NCBI RefSeq assembly: GCF_014217835.1
Contig: NZ_CP055263.1
Coordinates: 4,591,501 to 4,655,500 of the forward strand
Length of the DNA stretch: 64,000 bases
Direction of reading: 5' to 3'
Source: Metabacillus sp. KUDC1714
GTDB lineage: Bacteria; Bacillota; Bacilli; Bacillales; Bacillaceae
Shown: positions 1 through 8,018 of the stretch, one piece after another
Layout: each line of letters starts with the position of its first letter
Position numbering within the stretch: the first letter of the stretch is position 1
Position numbers and translations under genes: made by a program
Notes under the pieces: model-generated
The model's input: the letters and a program-made list of their open reading frames with translations, nothing else
Told to the model about the DNA's origin: nothing
The model's database searches: none

Positions 1-1
1 T

Positions 2-1801
2 TTCCCTACAGGCGGAATTATTCAAGGTCTTGAGGGAATAAAAAAGGCGTATGAAACTGGTAAAGGTAAAATAATTATACGTGGGAAAGCAAGTATAGAA
101 GAAATTCGTGGTGGAAAACAACAAATTGTCATTACGGAAATTCCTTTTGAAGTAAACAAAGCAAATCTTGTGAAACGTATGGATGAATTCCGCATTGAAC
201 GTAAGGTTGAGGGAATCGCTGAAGTACGTGATGACACTGATCGAACTGGTTTACGAATCGTTATTGAACTGAAAAAGGAAGCAAATGCTGAAGGTGTATT
301 AAATTATTTATACAAAAATAGCGACCTGCAAATTACTTACAATTTTAATATGGTAGCAATTCATAACCGTAGACCAATGTTAATGAGCTTGCCTTCCATT
401 CTTGATGCGTACATTGGTCATCAAAAGGAAGTTGTATCAAATCGTTCAAAATATGAACTTCGTAAAGCACGTGAGCGGGAGCATATTGTTGAAGGATTAA
501 TAAAGGCATTATCTATTTTAGATGAAGTGATCGCAACCATCCGTGCTTCAAAAGACAAGCGTGATGCAAAGGATAACTTAATTCAAAAATTTGTATTTAC
601 TGAGCCACAAGCTGAAGCAATCGTATCCTTACAGCTTTATCGTTTAACAAATACAGATATTACCGCATTAACAAATGAAGCAGAAGAACTTGCAAAGAAA
701 ATCGAAGAACTTACAAGTATTCTTAATGATGAAAATGTCTTACTGAAAGTGATAAAAAATGATCTTAAAAAGGTGAAAAAGACCTATGCAGATGATCGTC
801 GTTCCGTCATTGAAGCTGAGATTGAAGAAATAAAAATCAATCTTGAAGTTATGATCGCATCTGAGGATGTTATTGTAACAGTCACAAAGGACGGATATGT
901 GAAACGTACGAGTCTCAGGTCATATGCTGCATCTAACGGACAGGACTTCGGGATGAAGGATAGTGACAGATTGCTTTCTCAAATCGAAATAAATACAACA
1001 GAAGTCGTCTTGTTATTTACTAATAAAGGGAATTACTTATATTGCCCAGTACATGAATTACCTGATATACGATGGAAAGACCTTGGTCAGCATATCGCAA
1101 ACATCATACCGATTGACAGAGATGAAGTGATTCTAAAGGCAATACCTGTCAAAGATTTTGCTGAAAATCATTTCTTAACTTTTATTACGAGATCAGGTAT
1201 GGTGAAAAAGACTGAGTTAAGTCAATACAAAGCTCAGAGGTATTCAAAACCACTTGTTGCTTTAAATTTAAAAGGTGATGATACATTAATTGATGTCCAT
1301 TTAACTTCAGGACAAAATGATTTATTCTTAGTGACACAGTTAGGGTATGGTTTGTGGTTTGAAGAAGAAGAAGTAAGTGTTGTTGGTCCTAGAGCTGCTG
1401 GTGTAAAAGGAATTAACCTAAAACCAGATGATTTTGTGGTTAGCGGAAAAGTAATCGAACGTAATAAAAAAGCATTTTTAGTTATTGCCACCCAAAGAGG
1501 TGCAGTAAAGAAGATGAATGTTTCTGATTTTGAAAAATCATCACGTGCTAAACGTGGTTTAGTTATGCTTAGAGAATTAAAAAATAATCCACATAGAGTT
1601 GTTGGAGCAGAAATAGCACAAGACAAGGGCGAATTTTATCTCGAAACAGAAAAAGGAGTAATCGAAAGTATCAATCTTGCAACATTAAGACCGAATGACC
1701 GATATAGTAACGGTTCCTTCGTTATTGATGAACAAGATGCTGGCTCCGTCATAAAAGTGTGGTTAACACTTACTGATGAACAAAAAGATAATCAATCATA
1801 A
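2..1801 (+). CDS. parC: DNA topoisomerase IV subunit A, 3' part
   Basis: The reading frame is open from base 2, so the N-terminal breakage domain with the catalytic Tyr lies outside the window. What remains is the end of the breakage-rejoining region (TGGIIQGLEGIKKAYETG near the start), the coiled-coil tower and the C-terminal beta-pinwheel. The pinwheel blades are degenerate (for example TRSGMVKKTELSQY and TQRGAVKKMNVSDF) and no intact GyrA box (QRRGGKG) is seen, which favours ParC over GyrA. The enzyme decatenates replicated chromosomes together with ParE. It ends directly before a strong terminator. The parE gene would be expected upstream, outside the window. Confidence 0.95.
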   Translation, partial: FPTGGIIQGLEGIKKAYETGKGKIIIRGKASIEEIRGGKQQIVITEIPFEVNKANLVKRMDEFRIERKVEGIAEVRDDTDRTGLRIVIELKKEANAEGVLNYLYKNSDLQITYNFNMVAIHNRRPMLMSLPSILDAYIGHQKEVVSNRSKYELRKAREREHIVEGLIKALSILDEVIATIRASKDKRDAKDNLIQKFVFTEPQAEAIVSLQLYRLTNTDITALTNEAEELAKKIEELTSILNDENVLLKVIKNDLKKVKKTYADDRRSVIEAEIEEIKINLEVMIASEDVIVTVTKDGYVKRTSLRSYAASNGQDFGMKDSDRLLSQIEINTTEVVLLFTNKGNYLYCPVHELPDIRWKDLGQHIANIIPIDRDEVILKAIPVKDFAENHFLTFITRSGMVKKTELSQYKAQRYSKPLVALNLKGDDTLIDVHLTSGQNDLFLVTQLGYGLWFEEEEVSVVGPRAAGVKGINLKPDDFVVSGKVIERNKKAFLVIATQRGAVKKMNVSDFEKSSRAKRGLVMLRELKNNPHRVVGAEIAQDKGEFYLETEKGVIESINLATLRPNDRYSNGSFVIDEQDAGSVIKVWLTLTDEQKDNQS

Positions 1802-1840
1802 AAATAGGGCTGATCCGTCAAAGGATCAGCCCTATTTTTT
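1801..1840 (+). terminator. parC intrinsic terminator
   Basis: A perfect 16-bp stem (1801-1816 with 1823-1838), 6-nt loop, GC-rich core and a T run. It starts at the last base of the parC stop codon. Confidence 0.95.
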
Positions 1841-1879
1841 ATTCCACATGATCAATTTTCAATACTAATAAATGAATCT

Positions 1880-1999
1880 TTACTTTTTTTGAAAATAATC
1901 TGAGAATGCGTGTATGATTTCTATCCCCTGATACGTGAATAGACTAAGTGCAGTAATTGAAAAAGCTACAACTGGAATCATTCTTAACCAAAACATCAT
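1880..1999 (-). CDS. Small membrane protein, 39 aa
   Basis: Not recognised. The ORF begins MMFWLRMIPVVAF and has a consensus AGGAGG ribosome binding site 8 nt before the first ATG. Residues about 3-22 form one hydrophobic segment, followed by a polar tail ending in Lys-Lys, so it is likely a single-pass membrane peptide. It lies just downstream of, and in the same direction as, the next small membrane ORF. The good ribosome binding site is the main argument that it is real. Confidence 0.5.
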   Translation of the reverse strand: MMFWLRMIPVVAFSITALSLFTYQGIEIIHAFSDYFQKK

Positions 2000-2027
2000 T
2001 TATAAAACCTCCTATTTATAATTATTA

Positions 2028-2372
2028 TTAGGCAGTAAATAAATGATTTCTAGAAAAGTAGGATGATTGATAATAAACTGAGTAAAGGAAATATCTTATT
2101 TTCTGATTAAATCTTATTGATGAAAAGATAAATAGTGTTATGATCACTACTTGTAAGATTAAAGGATCCTTTACTTGAATGCTGTCTAGGTGATTAAAAT
2201 GCTTTTGATCATCCTCTTGGAGATTAATTGTTGTGAAAGATGATTCCGTTTCAACGGCTAACACTTTTGCTTGATTAGTAGGGTGATTTAAGTGAGACAT
2301 TGAAACAATATGAAACCCTACAAACACTAACAGAAGCATCAAAATCGATTTAACCAGCAACCGAAGTTTCAA
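2028..2372 (-). CDS. Two-TM membrane protein of unknown function
   Basis: Not recognised. From the TTG start at 2372 (preceded by AAAGGGGTGA at good spacing) it encodes 114 aa. The frame stays open upstream to 2423, but no convincing ribosome binding site supports the longer form. A hydrophobic segment at about residues 5-25 is followed by a polar region containing ETESSFTTINLQEDDQKHFN and a second hydrophobic segment at about 73-90. This suggests a membrane hairpin with an external loop. The C-terminus is rich in Tyr and Ser. Confidence 0.55.
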   Translation of the reverse strand: MKLRLLVKSILMLLLVFVGFHIVSMSHLNHPTNQAKVLAVETESSFTTINLQEDDQKHFNHLDSIQVKDPLILQVVIITLFIFSSIRFNQKIRYFLYSVYYQSSYFSRNHLFTA

Positions 2373-2586
2373 TGATGTCACCCCTTTGCCGTGTAATAGA
2401 TCTATCATAATCCTTTTTTCCAAATTTGAATAGTATTTTAATTGTCTAAGATAATCTTTTTTTGTCGTATTAAAAGTGTAAGGGTTTCCTTTTTTCTGAG
2501 GTTCAGTTAAGAAAGAAGTCCTATCTTTTATTCAATAAATGGGTTGCTTCGGTAGCTCTTTATTCTTATTCGACTTATAATGCAAG

Positions 2587-2616
2587 TTAGATTGAATAGG
2601 TTATGCTACAATCTAA
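2587..2616 (+). promoter_or_regulatory. Candidate promoter with inverted repeat
   Basis: An inverted repeat TTAGATTG (2587-2594) / CAATCTAA (2609-2616) overlaps a -10-like TACAAT at 2607-2612, upstream of the MEDS-domain gene. This placement is typical of a repressor operator. The binding protein is unknown. Confidence 0.35.
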
Positions 2617-2678
2617 ATAAAACATGTAAAATTTATTCTGGACTATAGAAAAAGCTATTAGCTGGTAAGGAGTAAGCT

Positions 2679-3242
2679 TTGGATAAAAAAGTTAAGCAAC
2701 TATTGAGGGATTTACAGCAATCAACATGCTATCATATATTTTACAGTTTTAACGATTTAGAACGCTATCTAGAAAATGCAATTTCCTACATTCTTTCTGG
2801 AATTGAGCAAGGGGATTATGTTTTTGTTATCGAAAACGAAAGGATATTTCCATTACTATATAAAAAAATAGAACCTTTATTAACTAAGGTACAACTGGAC
2901 AAAATAAAGCATGTAAATAACTTTGATTTTTATTGTTCAAATGGAGATTTTCATCCACCTACTATTGTAGCTTACTTTTCAAATATGTTAGAGATTTACA
3001 TAGAAAAAAACGCTTCCATCAGGACGTGGGCTCATGTAGAATGGGGAGATTTACAAGAAATAACATGTAAAATAGAAGAATTTGAACAAGCAGCTAATAA
3101 AGCAGTACAATCGATGAAGATCATTTCGGTCTGTGCTTATGATGAAGACAGACTAACTGAATCACTTAAAGCTTCATTAATTAGTTCTCATGAATATACA
3201 TTAACAGACAGTGAATCGTTCGTATTAATAATTGACCAATAA
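2679..3242 (+). CDS. MEDS-domain protein
   Basis: 187 aa, starting at TTG after an AAGGAGT ribosome binding site. The whole protein resembles the MEDS (DcmR-type sensory) domain: the HIFYSFNDLERYLENAISYI opening, then YVFVIENERIFPLLYKKIEP and RTWAHVEWGD near residue 115. In known proteins this domain is often fused to a histidine kinase or a helix-turn-helix and is thought to sense a ligand. Here it stands alone with no output domain, so its partner is unknown. No signal peptide or membrane segment is seen. The family call is from sequence pattern only. Confidence 0.75.
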   Translation: MDKKVKQLLRDLQQSTCYHIFYSFNDLERYLENAISYILSGIEQGDYVFVIENERIFPLLYKKIEPLLTKVQLDKIKHVNNFDFYCSNGDFHPPTIVAYFSNMLEIYIEKNASIRTWAHVEWGDLQEITCKIEEFEQAANKAVQSMKIISVCAYDEDRLTESLKASLISSHEYTLTDSESFVLIIDQ

Positions 3243-3315
3243 AATATCATTATATTATCTAATATAAATTGAATTATGGTGTCTTAAGGGATTAATAACA
3301 TAAAGGAGTAGTTTT

Positions 3316-3840
3316 ATGAATTTTAATATGAAAGAAGCTATTGAAGTTCTTGAACGTACACCACATACACTTGAGTGTTTTTTATCTGGTTTAGCTGATA
3401 GTTGGTTGCAATGCAATGAAGGAAAAGGAACCTGGAATGTCTTTGAAGTGATTGAACACCTTATTGAAGCAGAGAAAATTAATTGGATACCAAGACTAGA
3501 AATAATTCTTCAGGAAGGTGAAAGTAAACCGTTTCCACCATTTGATCGTCATTCTCACTTAAATCAACGGTCTGAAAGTTCGATTGAACAAAAGTTGCTT
3601 GAATTTAAAACGATTAGATTACTAAATATAACTAAACTAAAGGGTCTTATTGAAGTTGAATCACAACTTGAACTAGCAGGTACACATCCTGCATTTGGTT
3701 TAGTTAAGGTAAGAGAGTTGCTTTCCACGTGGGTACTTCATGATTTAACCCACATTGCTCAAATCGTAAGGGTCATGGCAGAGAGATACAGGGAGGACGT
3801 AGGGCCTTGGAAGGAATATTTAGGTATATTGAAAAGGTAA
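3316..3840 (+). CDS. DinB-like protein (DinB_2 type)
   Basis: 174 aa with the DinB/YfiT-type four-helix bundle pattern. Putative metal-binding histidines are in [10 protein letters not shown] (about residue 48) and in LHDLTHIAQ (about residues 141-145). The family includes bacillithiol- or mycothiol-dependent transferases and uncharacterised damage-inducible proteins, and the substrate here cannot be read from sequence. The start ATG follows AAAGGAG. It is followed by a hairpin that separates it from the convergent ABC exporter gene. Confidence 0.85.
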   Translation: MNFNMKEAIEVLERTPHTLECFLSGLADSWLQCNEGKGTWNVFEVIEHLIEAEKINWIPRLEIILQEGESKPFPPFDRHSHLNQRSESSIEQKLLEFKTIRLLNITKLKGLIEVESQLELAGTHPAFGLVKVRELLSTWVLHDLTHIAQIVRVMAERYREDVGPWKEYLGILKR

Positions 3841-3857
3841 TCTTATTAAAGTTAATC

Positions 3858-3887
3858 GGTCCCCCTTTGGTAAAAGAGAGGGGGGCC
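3858..3887. terminator. Convergent-gene hairpin terminator
   Basis: A GC-rich 9-bp stem (GGTCCCCCT with AGGGGGGCC, one wobble pair) lies between two convergent genes. The T tract is weak on both strands. Confidence 0.55.
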
Positions 3888-3905
3888 AATTGGTATTTAA
3901 AGAGT

Positions 3906-5648
3906 TTACACTTGTAATTCAAACTGCTTAGAATACAGATGTGCATACGCTCCATCGTGTGCAAGTAATGCGCTGTGTGTACCTTGTTCCACAATACCGC
4001 CCTCCGTTAAAACGATAATCCGCTCAGCATTGCGAATAGTGGAAAGGCGATGGGCAATGACGATCGTTGTCCGTCCTTTTGCTAACGATTCTAGTGATTC
4101 CTTGACGATGCTTTCACTCTCATTATCAAGTGCGCTGGTTGCCTCATCAAATATGAGAACTGATGGATTCTTCAAGAATACGCGAGCGATACTTAATCGT
4201 TGTTTTTGACCACCAGACAGTTTAACCCCTCGTTGCCCAATCTCGGAGTTGTAGCCGTTTGGCAAGTTCATAATAAAGTCATGGGCATTGGCGTGCTTAG
4301 CTGCCGCGATAATTTCTTCATCATTTGCAGCTGGATTTCCGTAGCGGATATTTTCTTTCACCGTTCCTGTGAAGAGGTAAACATCTTGCTGGACAACTCC
4401 TATTGTTTTTCTTAAGGACTGTAAGTCGATATCACAGACATTGATCCCGTCTAGTAACACATCCCCCTCTGTCACATCATAAAAGCGAGGAATGAGCGAG
4501 CATAATGTCGTTTTTCCCGCACCAGACGGACCAACTAATGCTACATATTCTCCTGGCTGTATACGAAGTGACAGGTTTACTAAGACATTATCTAAATGTT
4601 CTTCGTAACGGAAGGAAGCTTGATTGAATTCAATTTCACCATGTACATCATTAAGGGTAATGGCATTCGGTTTGTTCTCGATTGCGGGCTTTAGATTGAT
4701 GATTTCCATAAAGCGCTGGAAGCCAGTGATTCCTTCTTGGAACTGCATGCTCATATGAGTCAGTCGTTGAATTGGCTCAATCATAAAGTTGATATACAGT
4801 AAAAAAGTAATCAAATCTGCTAAATCTAACGTGTTCCCTGCAATTAGAGCGCTACCAAAGATGATCACTGTAATCGTAATCAGTTGGATAAACGTTTCAA
4901 CACCATTGAAAAAGTACGCTTCAGCCTTGTACGTTTTTTTTCGACTTTCAAGAAAACGATTATTTTCTCTATTAAACTTCTCGATCTCGACAAACTCGTT
5001 GGCAAACGATTTTACTACACGGATTCCAGATAGACTATCCTCAACCTGTGCGTTTATGTCACCGATTCGCTCTTTGTTTCTTTTTAATGCTTTGTTCAAA
5101 AGCTTATTAAAATACAAGACAAAGACACTTAAAAATGGTAAAAAACAGAAAACGGCGATTGTTAATGGTGCATTAATAAAGAATAAAATAACAAATGCTC
5201 CAATAAAGCGAACGAGATATTTAACATAGTCTTCAGGACCGTGATGGTAAAGCTCGGAAAGTAGCAGCAGGTCATTTGTTATACGAGACATGAGCTGACC
5301 AGTCTTTTCCTTATCATAAAAGCTAAAGGAAAGCTTTTGCATGTGCTCAAACAGCTCGCTACGCATATCACTTTCCATACGAGCACCAACTTCATGACCT
5401 TTGTAGTCCACAAAGAAATTCCCGATATTCTGGATTGCGACTAAAACAAGCATTAGCCCACCAATCCAATACACTTTACTTAACGCGGTGGACATGTCAC
5501 CTGCCAGAACATCTTTTGTAATATACCGGACGAGCAGTGGAAAAACCAAAGTCACAGCCGAAACGATAAAGGCGCACACCAATATCGAAAGAAACAACGT
5601 TAAATAAGGTTTGTAATATGAGAAAAATTTTTTAAATGGAAAATGCAT
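3906..5648 (-). CDS. ABC exporter half-transporter (permease plus ATPase)
   Basis: 580 aa. Residues about 1-310 form a six-helix exporter membrane domain. The nucleotide-binding domain follows, with Walker A GPSGAGKT (373-380), signature LSGGQKQR, Walker B VLIFDEATSALD and switch His in AHRLST. It is the length and order of BmrA/YwjA-type homodimeric multidrug or lipid exporters, but its substrate cannot be read. The start follows AAGGGG. An 18-codon leader ORF and a terminator-like hairpin directly upstream suggest translation-coupled attenuation (see 5680-5766). If so, a translation-inhibiting antibiotic is a plausible inducer. Confidence 0.9.
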   Translation of the reverse strand: MHFPFKKFFSYYKPYLTLFLSILVCAFIVSAVTLVFPLLVRYITKDVLAGDMSTALSKVYWIGGLMLVLVAIQNIGNFFVDYKGHEVGARMESDMRSELFEHMQKLSFSFYDKEKTGQLMSRITNDLLLLSELYHHGPEDYVKYLVRFIGAFVILFFINAPLTIAVFCFLPFLSVFVLYFNKLLNKALKRNKERIGDINAQVEDSLSGIRVVKSFANEFVEIEKFNRENNRFLESRKKTYKAEAYFFNGVETFIQLITITVIIFGSALIAGNTLDLADLITFLLYINFMIEPIQRLTHMSMQFQEGITGFQRFMEIINLKPAIENKPNAITLNDVHGEIEFNQASFRYEEHLDNVLVNLSLRIQPGEYVALVGPSGAGKTTLCSLIPRFYDVTEGDVLLDGINVCDIDLQSLRKTIGVVQQDVYLFTGTVKENIRYGNPAANDEEIIAAAKHANAHDFIMNLPNGYNSEIGQRGVKLSGGQKQRLSIARVFLKNPSVLIFDEATSALDNESESIVKESLESLAKGRTTIVIAHRLSTIRNAERIIVLTEGGIVEQGTHSALLAHDGAYAHLYSKQFELQV

Positions 5649-5676
5649 GATTTACCCCTTTTTGTGTTATTTAAAT

Positions 5677-5736
5677 AAAACACATATAAGGGAGTACACC
5701 GTTAACAATTTAAGAAAGTGTTCCACCCTTATATGT
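5677..5736 (-). terminator. Attenuator-like hairpin in ABC exporter leader
   Basis: On the minus strand, ACATATAAGGG (5736-5726) pairs perfectly with CCCTTATATGT (5692-5682), with a further ACAC/GTGT pairing inside the loop and a T-rich GTTTTATTT tail. The first arm lies inside the leader peptide ORF, so a ribosome stalled there would stop the terminator from forming. This mechanism is inferred. Confidence 0.55.
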
Positions 5737-5766
5737 TTGTACGGTTTGTTTTGTCATGTTTTTCAT
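5710..5766 (-). CDS. 18-aa leader peptide upstream of ABC exporter
   Basis: The ORF encodes MKNMTKQTVQTYKGGTLS with a very strong AAAAGGAGG ribosome binding site 8 nt before ATG. Its last third overlaps the first arm of the attenuator hairpin, and it ends about 60 nt before the exporter start. The layout matches regulatory leader peptides of antibiotic-inducible transporters such as bmrB-bmrCD. This peptide sequence is not one I recognise. It probably acts only in cis. Confidence 0.6.
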   Translation of the reverse strand: MKNMTKQTVQTYKGGTLS

Positions 5767-5796
5767 GTTAAATTCCTCCTTTTCGTTGATGTTATT

Positions 5797-5824
5797 ATTG
5801 TAAGCGATTTCTTATGCTGGTGAA
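5797..5824 (-). promoter_or_regulatory. Candidate sigma-A promoter for exporter leader
   Basis: On the minus strand, TTCACC (5824-5819) and TACAAT (5802-5797) are separated by 16 nt, about 30 nt upstream of the leader peptide start and downstream of the GbsR-like gene's terminator. Confidence 0.45.
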
Positions 5825-5892
5825 CAGTGTTTTTCTTTTTTTAATTTCTTTTTTTAATTCCTTTAACGGAGAAATTCGAAAAAACAAAAAAA

Positions 5893-5931
5893 CCGAACGA
5901 TCAACCACGATTATTTCGTGTGATCGTTCGG
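5893..5931 (-). terminator. Terminator overlapping 3' end of GbsR-like gene
   Basis: An 11-bp perfect stem (CCGAACGATCA / TGATCGTTCGG) with T runs on both sides. The stop codon of the regulator gene (5913-5911) lies in the loop, so one stem arm encodes the final residues of the protein. Confidence 0.85.
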
Positions 5932-6459
5932 TTTTTTTGGAATGAAATCAAAAATTTCGTGTGTTTCAAAGCTATCAACTAAGCGATTTAGCCAGCCATA
6001 GTATTCCAATGATTGATGAAGTTTTTCAATATCACTTTTTATTTCATTTATAAAGTCTTCGGTGAGTTCTGGTTTTTCAAGGAGTAAATTAAGTTCTCGT
6101 AATGATTTCTCTATTGCAGAAACATTAATTTGTACACCATTTCTCCACTTTATCGTAAAAAAATCTATAAAGGTTTGATACCAATCTTCCTCAGCTACGT
6201 ATAAATCCTTGCGATTACCTTTTTTCCAAACCTTGTCCACCATATGTAAATCCATTAGGTTCCTAACAGAAGTACTCATACTTGTTTTACTCATACCTAA
6301 TTCATTTTTCATTTCATCTAAGGTCATAGGCTGATTTTGAAAGTAAAGTAGCCCCCACAATCTTCCTACTGAAGGTGTTACACCATATAAGTTCATATTT
6401 TGAGAGATTGCTTCAATTACACGTTCCCGAGCTTTCTCAAGTTCTTCTTTACTTTGCAA
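5911..6459 (-). CDS. GbsR/MarR-family regulator, OpuA-linked
   Basis: 182 aa. The N-terminal winged helix-turn-helix includes MTLDEMKNELGMSKTSMSTS at about residues 45-64, followed by the wing VWKKGNRKDLY. The C-terminal half is a helical dimerisation region. This is the GbsR branch of MarR-like regulators, which in Bacillus sense choline or betaine and repress osmoprotectant genes. It is divergent from the opuA operon, so control of opuA is the natural inference. Start is TTG after AGGATG. The palindrome between the two genes is a candidate target. Confidence 0.85.
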   Translation of the reverse strand: MQSKEELEKARERVIEAISQNMNLYGVTPSVGRLWGLLYFQNQPMTLDEMKNELGMSKTSMSTSVRNLMDLHMVDKVWKKGNRKDLYVAEEDWYQTFIDFFTIKWRNGVQINVSAIEKSLRELNLLLEKPELTEDFINEIKSDIEKLHQSLEYYGWLNRLVDSFETHEIFDFIPKKPNDHTK

Positions 6460-6567
6460 ACCCTGTCACATCCTATTAGCTAGTATATATATACAGACTA
6501 CATTTATATGATTTGATTGTAAAGGCAATGAAGCAAAAGGAAAATGGAGGAATTGTAAGTATATAGA

Positions 6568-6607
6568 CCGTAAAGTACGTACAGTATTTTCTGTACGTAC
6601 TTTACGG
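6568..6607. promoter_or_regulatory. Perfect 17-bp inverted repeat upstream of opuA
   Basis: CCGTAAAGTACGTACAG (6568-6584) and its exact complement (6591-6607) are separated by 6 nt. No T run follows on either strand, so a terminator is less likely than an operator or RNA hairpin. It lies between the GbsR-like gene and the opuA promoter. Confidence 0.6.
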
Positions 6608-6630
6608 AGTTAAATGAGCTTATTTGCGCT

Positions 6631-6659
6631 TTGTAATCATTTTGTACTATTTCTATAAT
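6631..6659 (+). promoter_or_regulatory. opuA sigma-A promoter
   Basis: TTGTAA (6631-6636), a 17-nt spacer, then a perfect TATAAT (6654-6659), about 100 nt before opuAA. Confidence 0.7.
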
Positions 6660-6763
6660 TAATAAGGCATAGTGTTCGTGACAATAAATCATTGAAGGGA
6701 AGGATTAATTAATAATAGATGGTTAGTCGCGCTTTATATGAGTCAATAGGTAGAGGTGGAAAA

Positions 6764-8017
6764 ATGAATAGTAATGAACGTACGGTAAAAATCACTGTTC
6801 GAGAAGTATCGAAAATTTTTGGGAAAAACACCAAAAAAGCTGCTCAGCTTCTCAAACAAGGAAAAACAAAACAAGAAATCTTAAAAGAAACAGGTTCTAC
6901 TGTAGGTGTTAATCGTGCAAACTTTGAAGTCTATCCAGGCGAAATATTCGTTATTATGGGACTTTCCGGTAGTGGTAAATCAACTTTAGTTCGGATGTTT
7001 AACCGATTAATAGAACCGACAAGTGGTCAAGTACTAATTGATGGGGAAGATATTGTTTCAATGAGTAAGGAAGAATTACGAAATGTGCGTCGTAAAAAGC
7101 TTAGTATGGTCTTTCAACGTTTTGCCCTTTTTCCACACCGAACAGTTTTGGCTAATGCAGAATACGGACTAGAGATTCAAGGTGTTAGCAAGGAAAATCG
7201 TAAGGAACGTGCATTAGAGGCACTTAAGCTTGTTGGTCTGGAAGGATATGAACATCAAATCCCTAGTCAATTAAGTGGCGGTATGCAGCAAAGGGTTGGA
7301 CTTGCTCGCGCATTAGCAAATGATCCTGACATTTTATTAATGGATGAGGCATTTAGTGCCCTTGATCCACTAATTAGAAAAGATATGCAGGACGAATTAT
7401 TAGAGCTTCAGTCAACTATGGAAAAAACAATCATCTTTATCACACATGATCTTGATGAGGCACTACGAATTGGTGACCGAATCGCTTTAATGAAGGATGG
7501 AAATATTGTTCAAATTGGTACACCAGAAGAAATCCTGATGAATCCATCAAATGACTACGTAGAGCGATTTGTTGAGGATGTGGATTTATCCAAAGTATTG
7601 ACTGCTGGTCATGTTATGAAGCGACCAGAAACGATCCAACTTGAAAAAGGAGCTAGGGTTGCTCTTAAGGTGATGAAAGATAACGGAATCTCTACTGTTT
7701 ATATTGTTGATAAACAAAAGAGATTAATAGGAGCTGTAACTGCTGCTGATGCAAGAGATGCGGTTGAAAAAAATCTGCCTTTAGCAGAAGTGATAAATAA
7801 AGATGTAACGACCGTTCAGCAAGATACACTTCTTATAGAACTATTTGATGATGTATCTACTGCAACGATACCTGTCGCTGTTATTGATCAGGACAAACGA
7901 CTTAAAGGTATTGTCATTAGAGGAGCTGTTATTGGAGCACTGGCAGGTAATGAGACGTACATAAATGACATTGAAGATAAAGAGCTCCCTGCGCAAGTAG
8001 AAAGGGAGGTACTCTAA
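6764..8017 (+). CDS. opuAA: Glycine betaine ABC importer, ATPase
   Basis: 417 aa from the ATG at 6764, preceded by AGAGGTGG; an upstream in-frame ATG at 6719 lacks a good site and would exceed the usual family length of about 418. Walker A GLSGSGKS is at 66-73, followed by signature LSGGMQQR, Walker B ILLMDEAFSALD, and two C-terminal CBS repeats (about 280-400) that in this family sense ionic strength. It energises uptake of the compatible solute glycine betaine under osmotic stress. It is the first gene of opuAA-AB-AC, one base from opuAB. Confidence 0.95.
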   Translation: MNSNERTVKITVREVSKIFGKNTKKAAQLLKQGKTKQEILKETGSTVGVNRANFEVYPGEIFVIMGLSGSGKSTLVRMFNRLIEPTSGQVLIDGEDIVSMSKEELRNVRRKKLSMVFQRFALFPHRTVLANAEYGLEIQGVSKENRKERALEALKLVGLEGYEHQIPSQLSGGMQQRVGLARALANDPDILLMDEAFSALDPLIRKDMQDELLELQSTMEKTIIFITHDLDEALRIGDRIALMKDGNIVQIGTPEEILMNPSNDYVERFVEDVDLSKVLTAGHVMKRPETIQLEKGARVALKVMKDNGISTVYIVDKQKRLIGAVTAADARDAVEKNLPLAEVINKDVTTVQQDTLLIELFDDVSTATIPVAVIDQDKRLKGIVIRGAVIGALAGNETYINDIEDKELPAQVEREVL

Positions 8018-8018
8018 G

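Noticed and set aside
1234..1626. 130-codon minus-strand ORF inside parC
   Set aside because: It lies antisense to a well-conserved coding region, with no ribosome binding site or family pattern.
4789..5229. 146-codon plus-strand ORF inside the ABC exporter gene
   Set aside because: It is a shadow of the exporter membrane domain with Lys/Ser-rich low-complexity content and no start signal.
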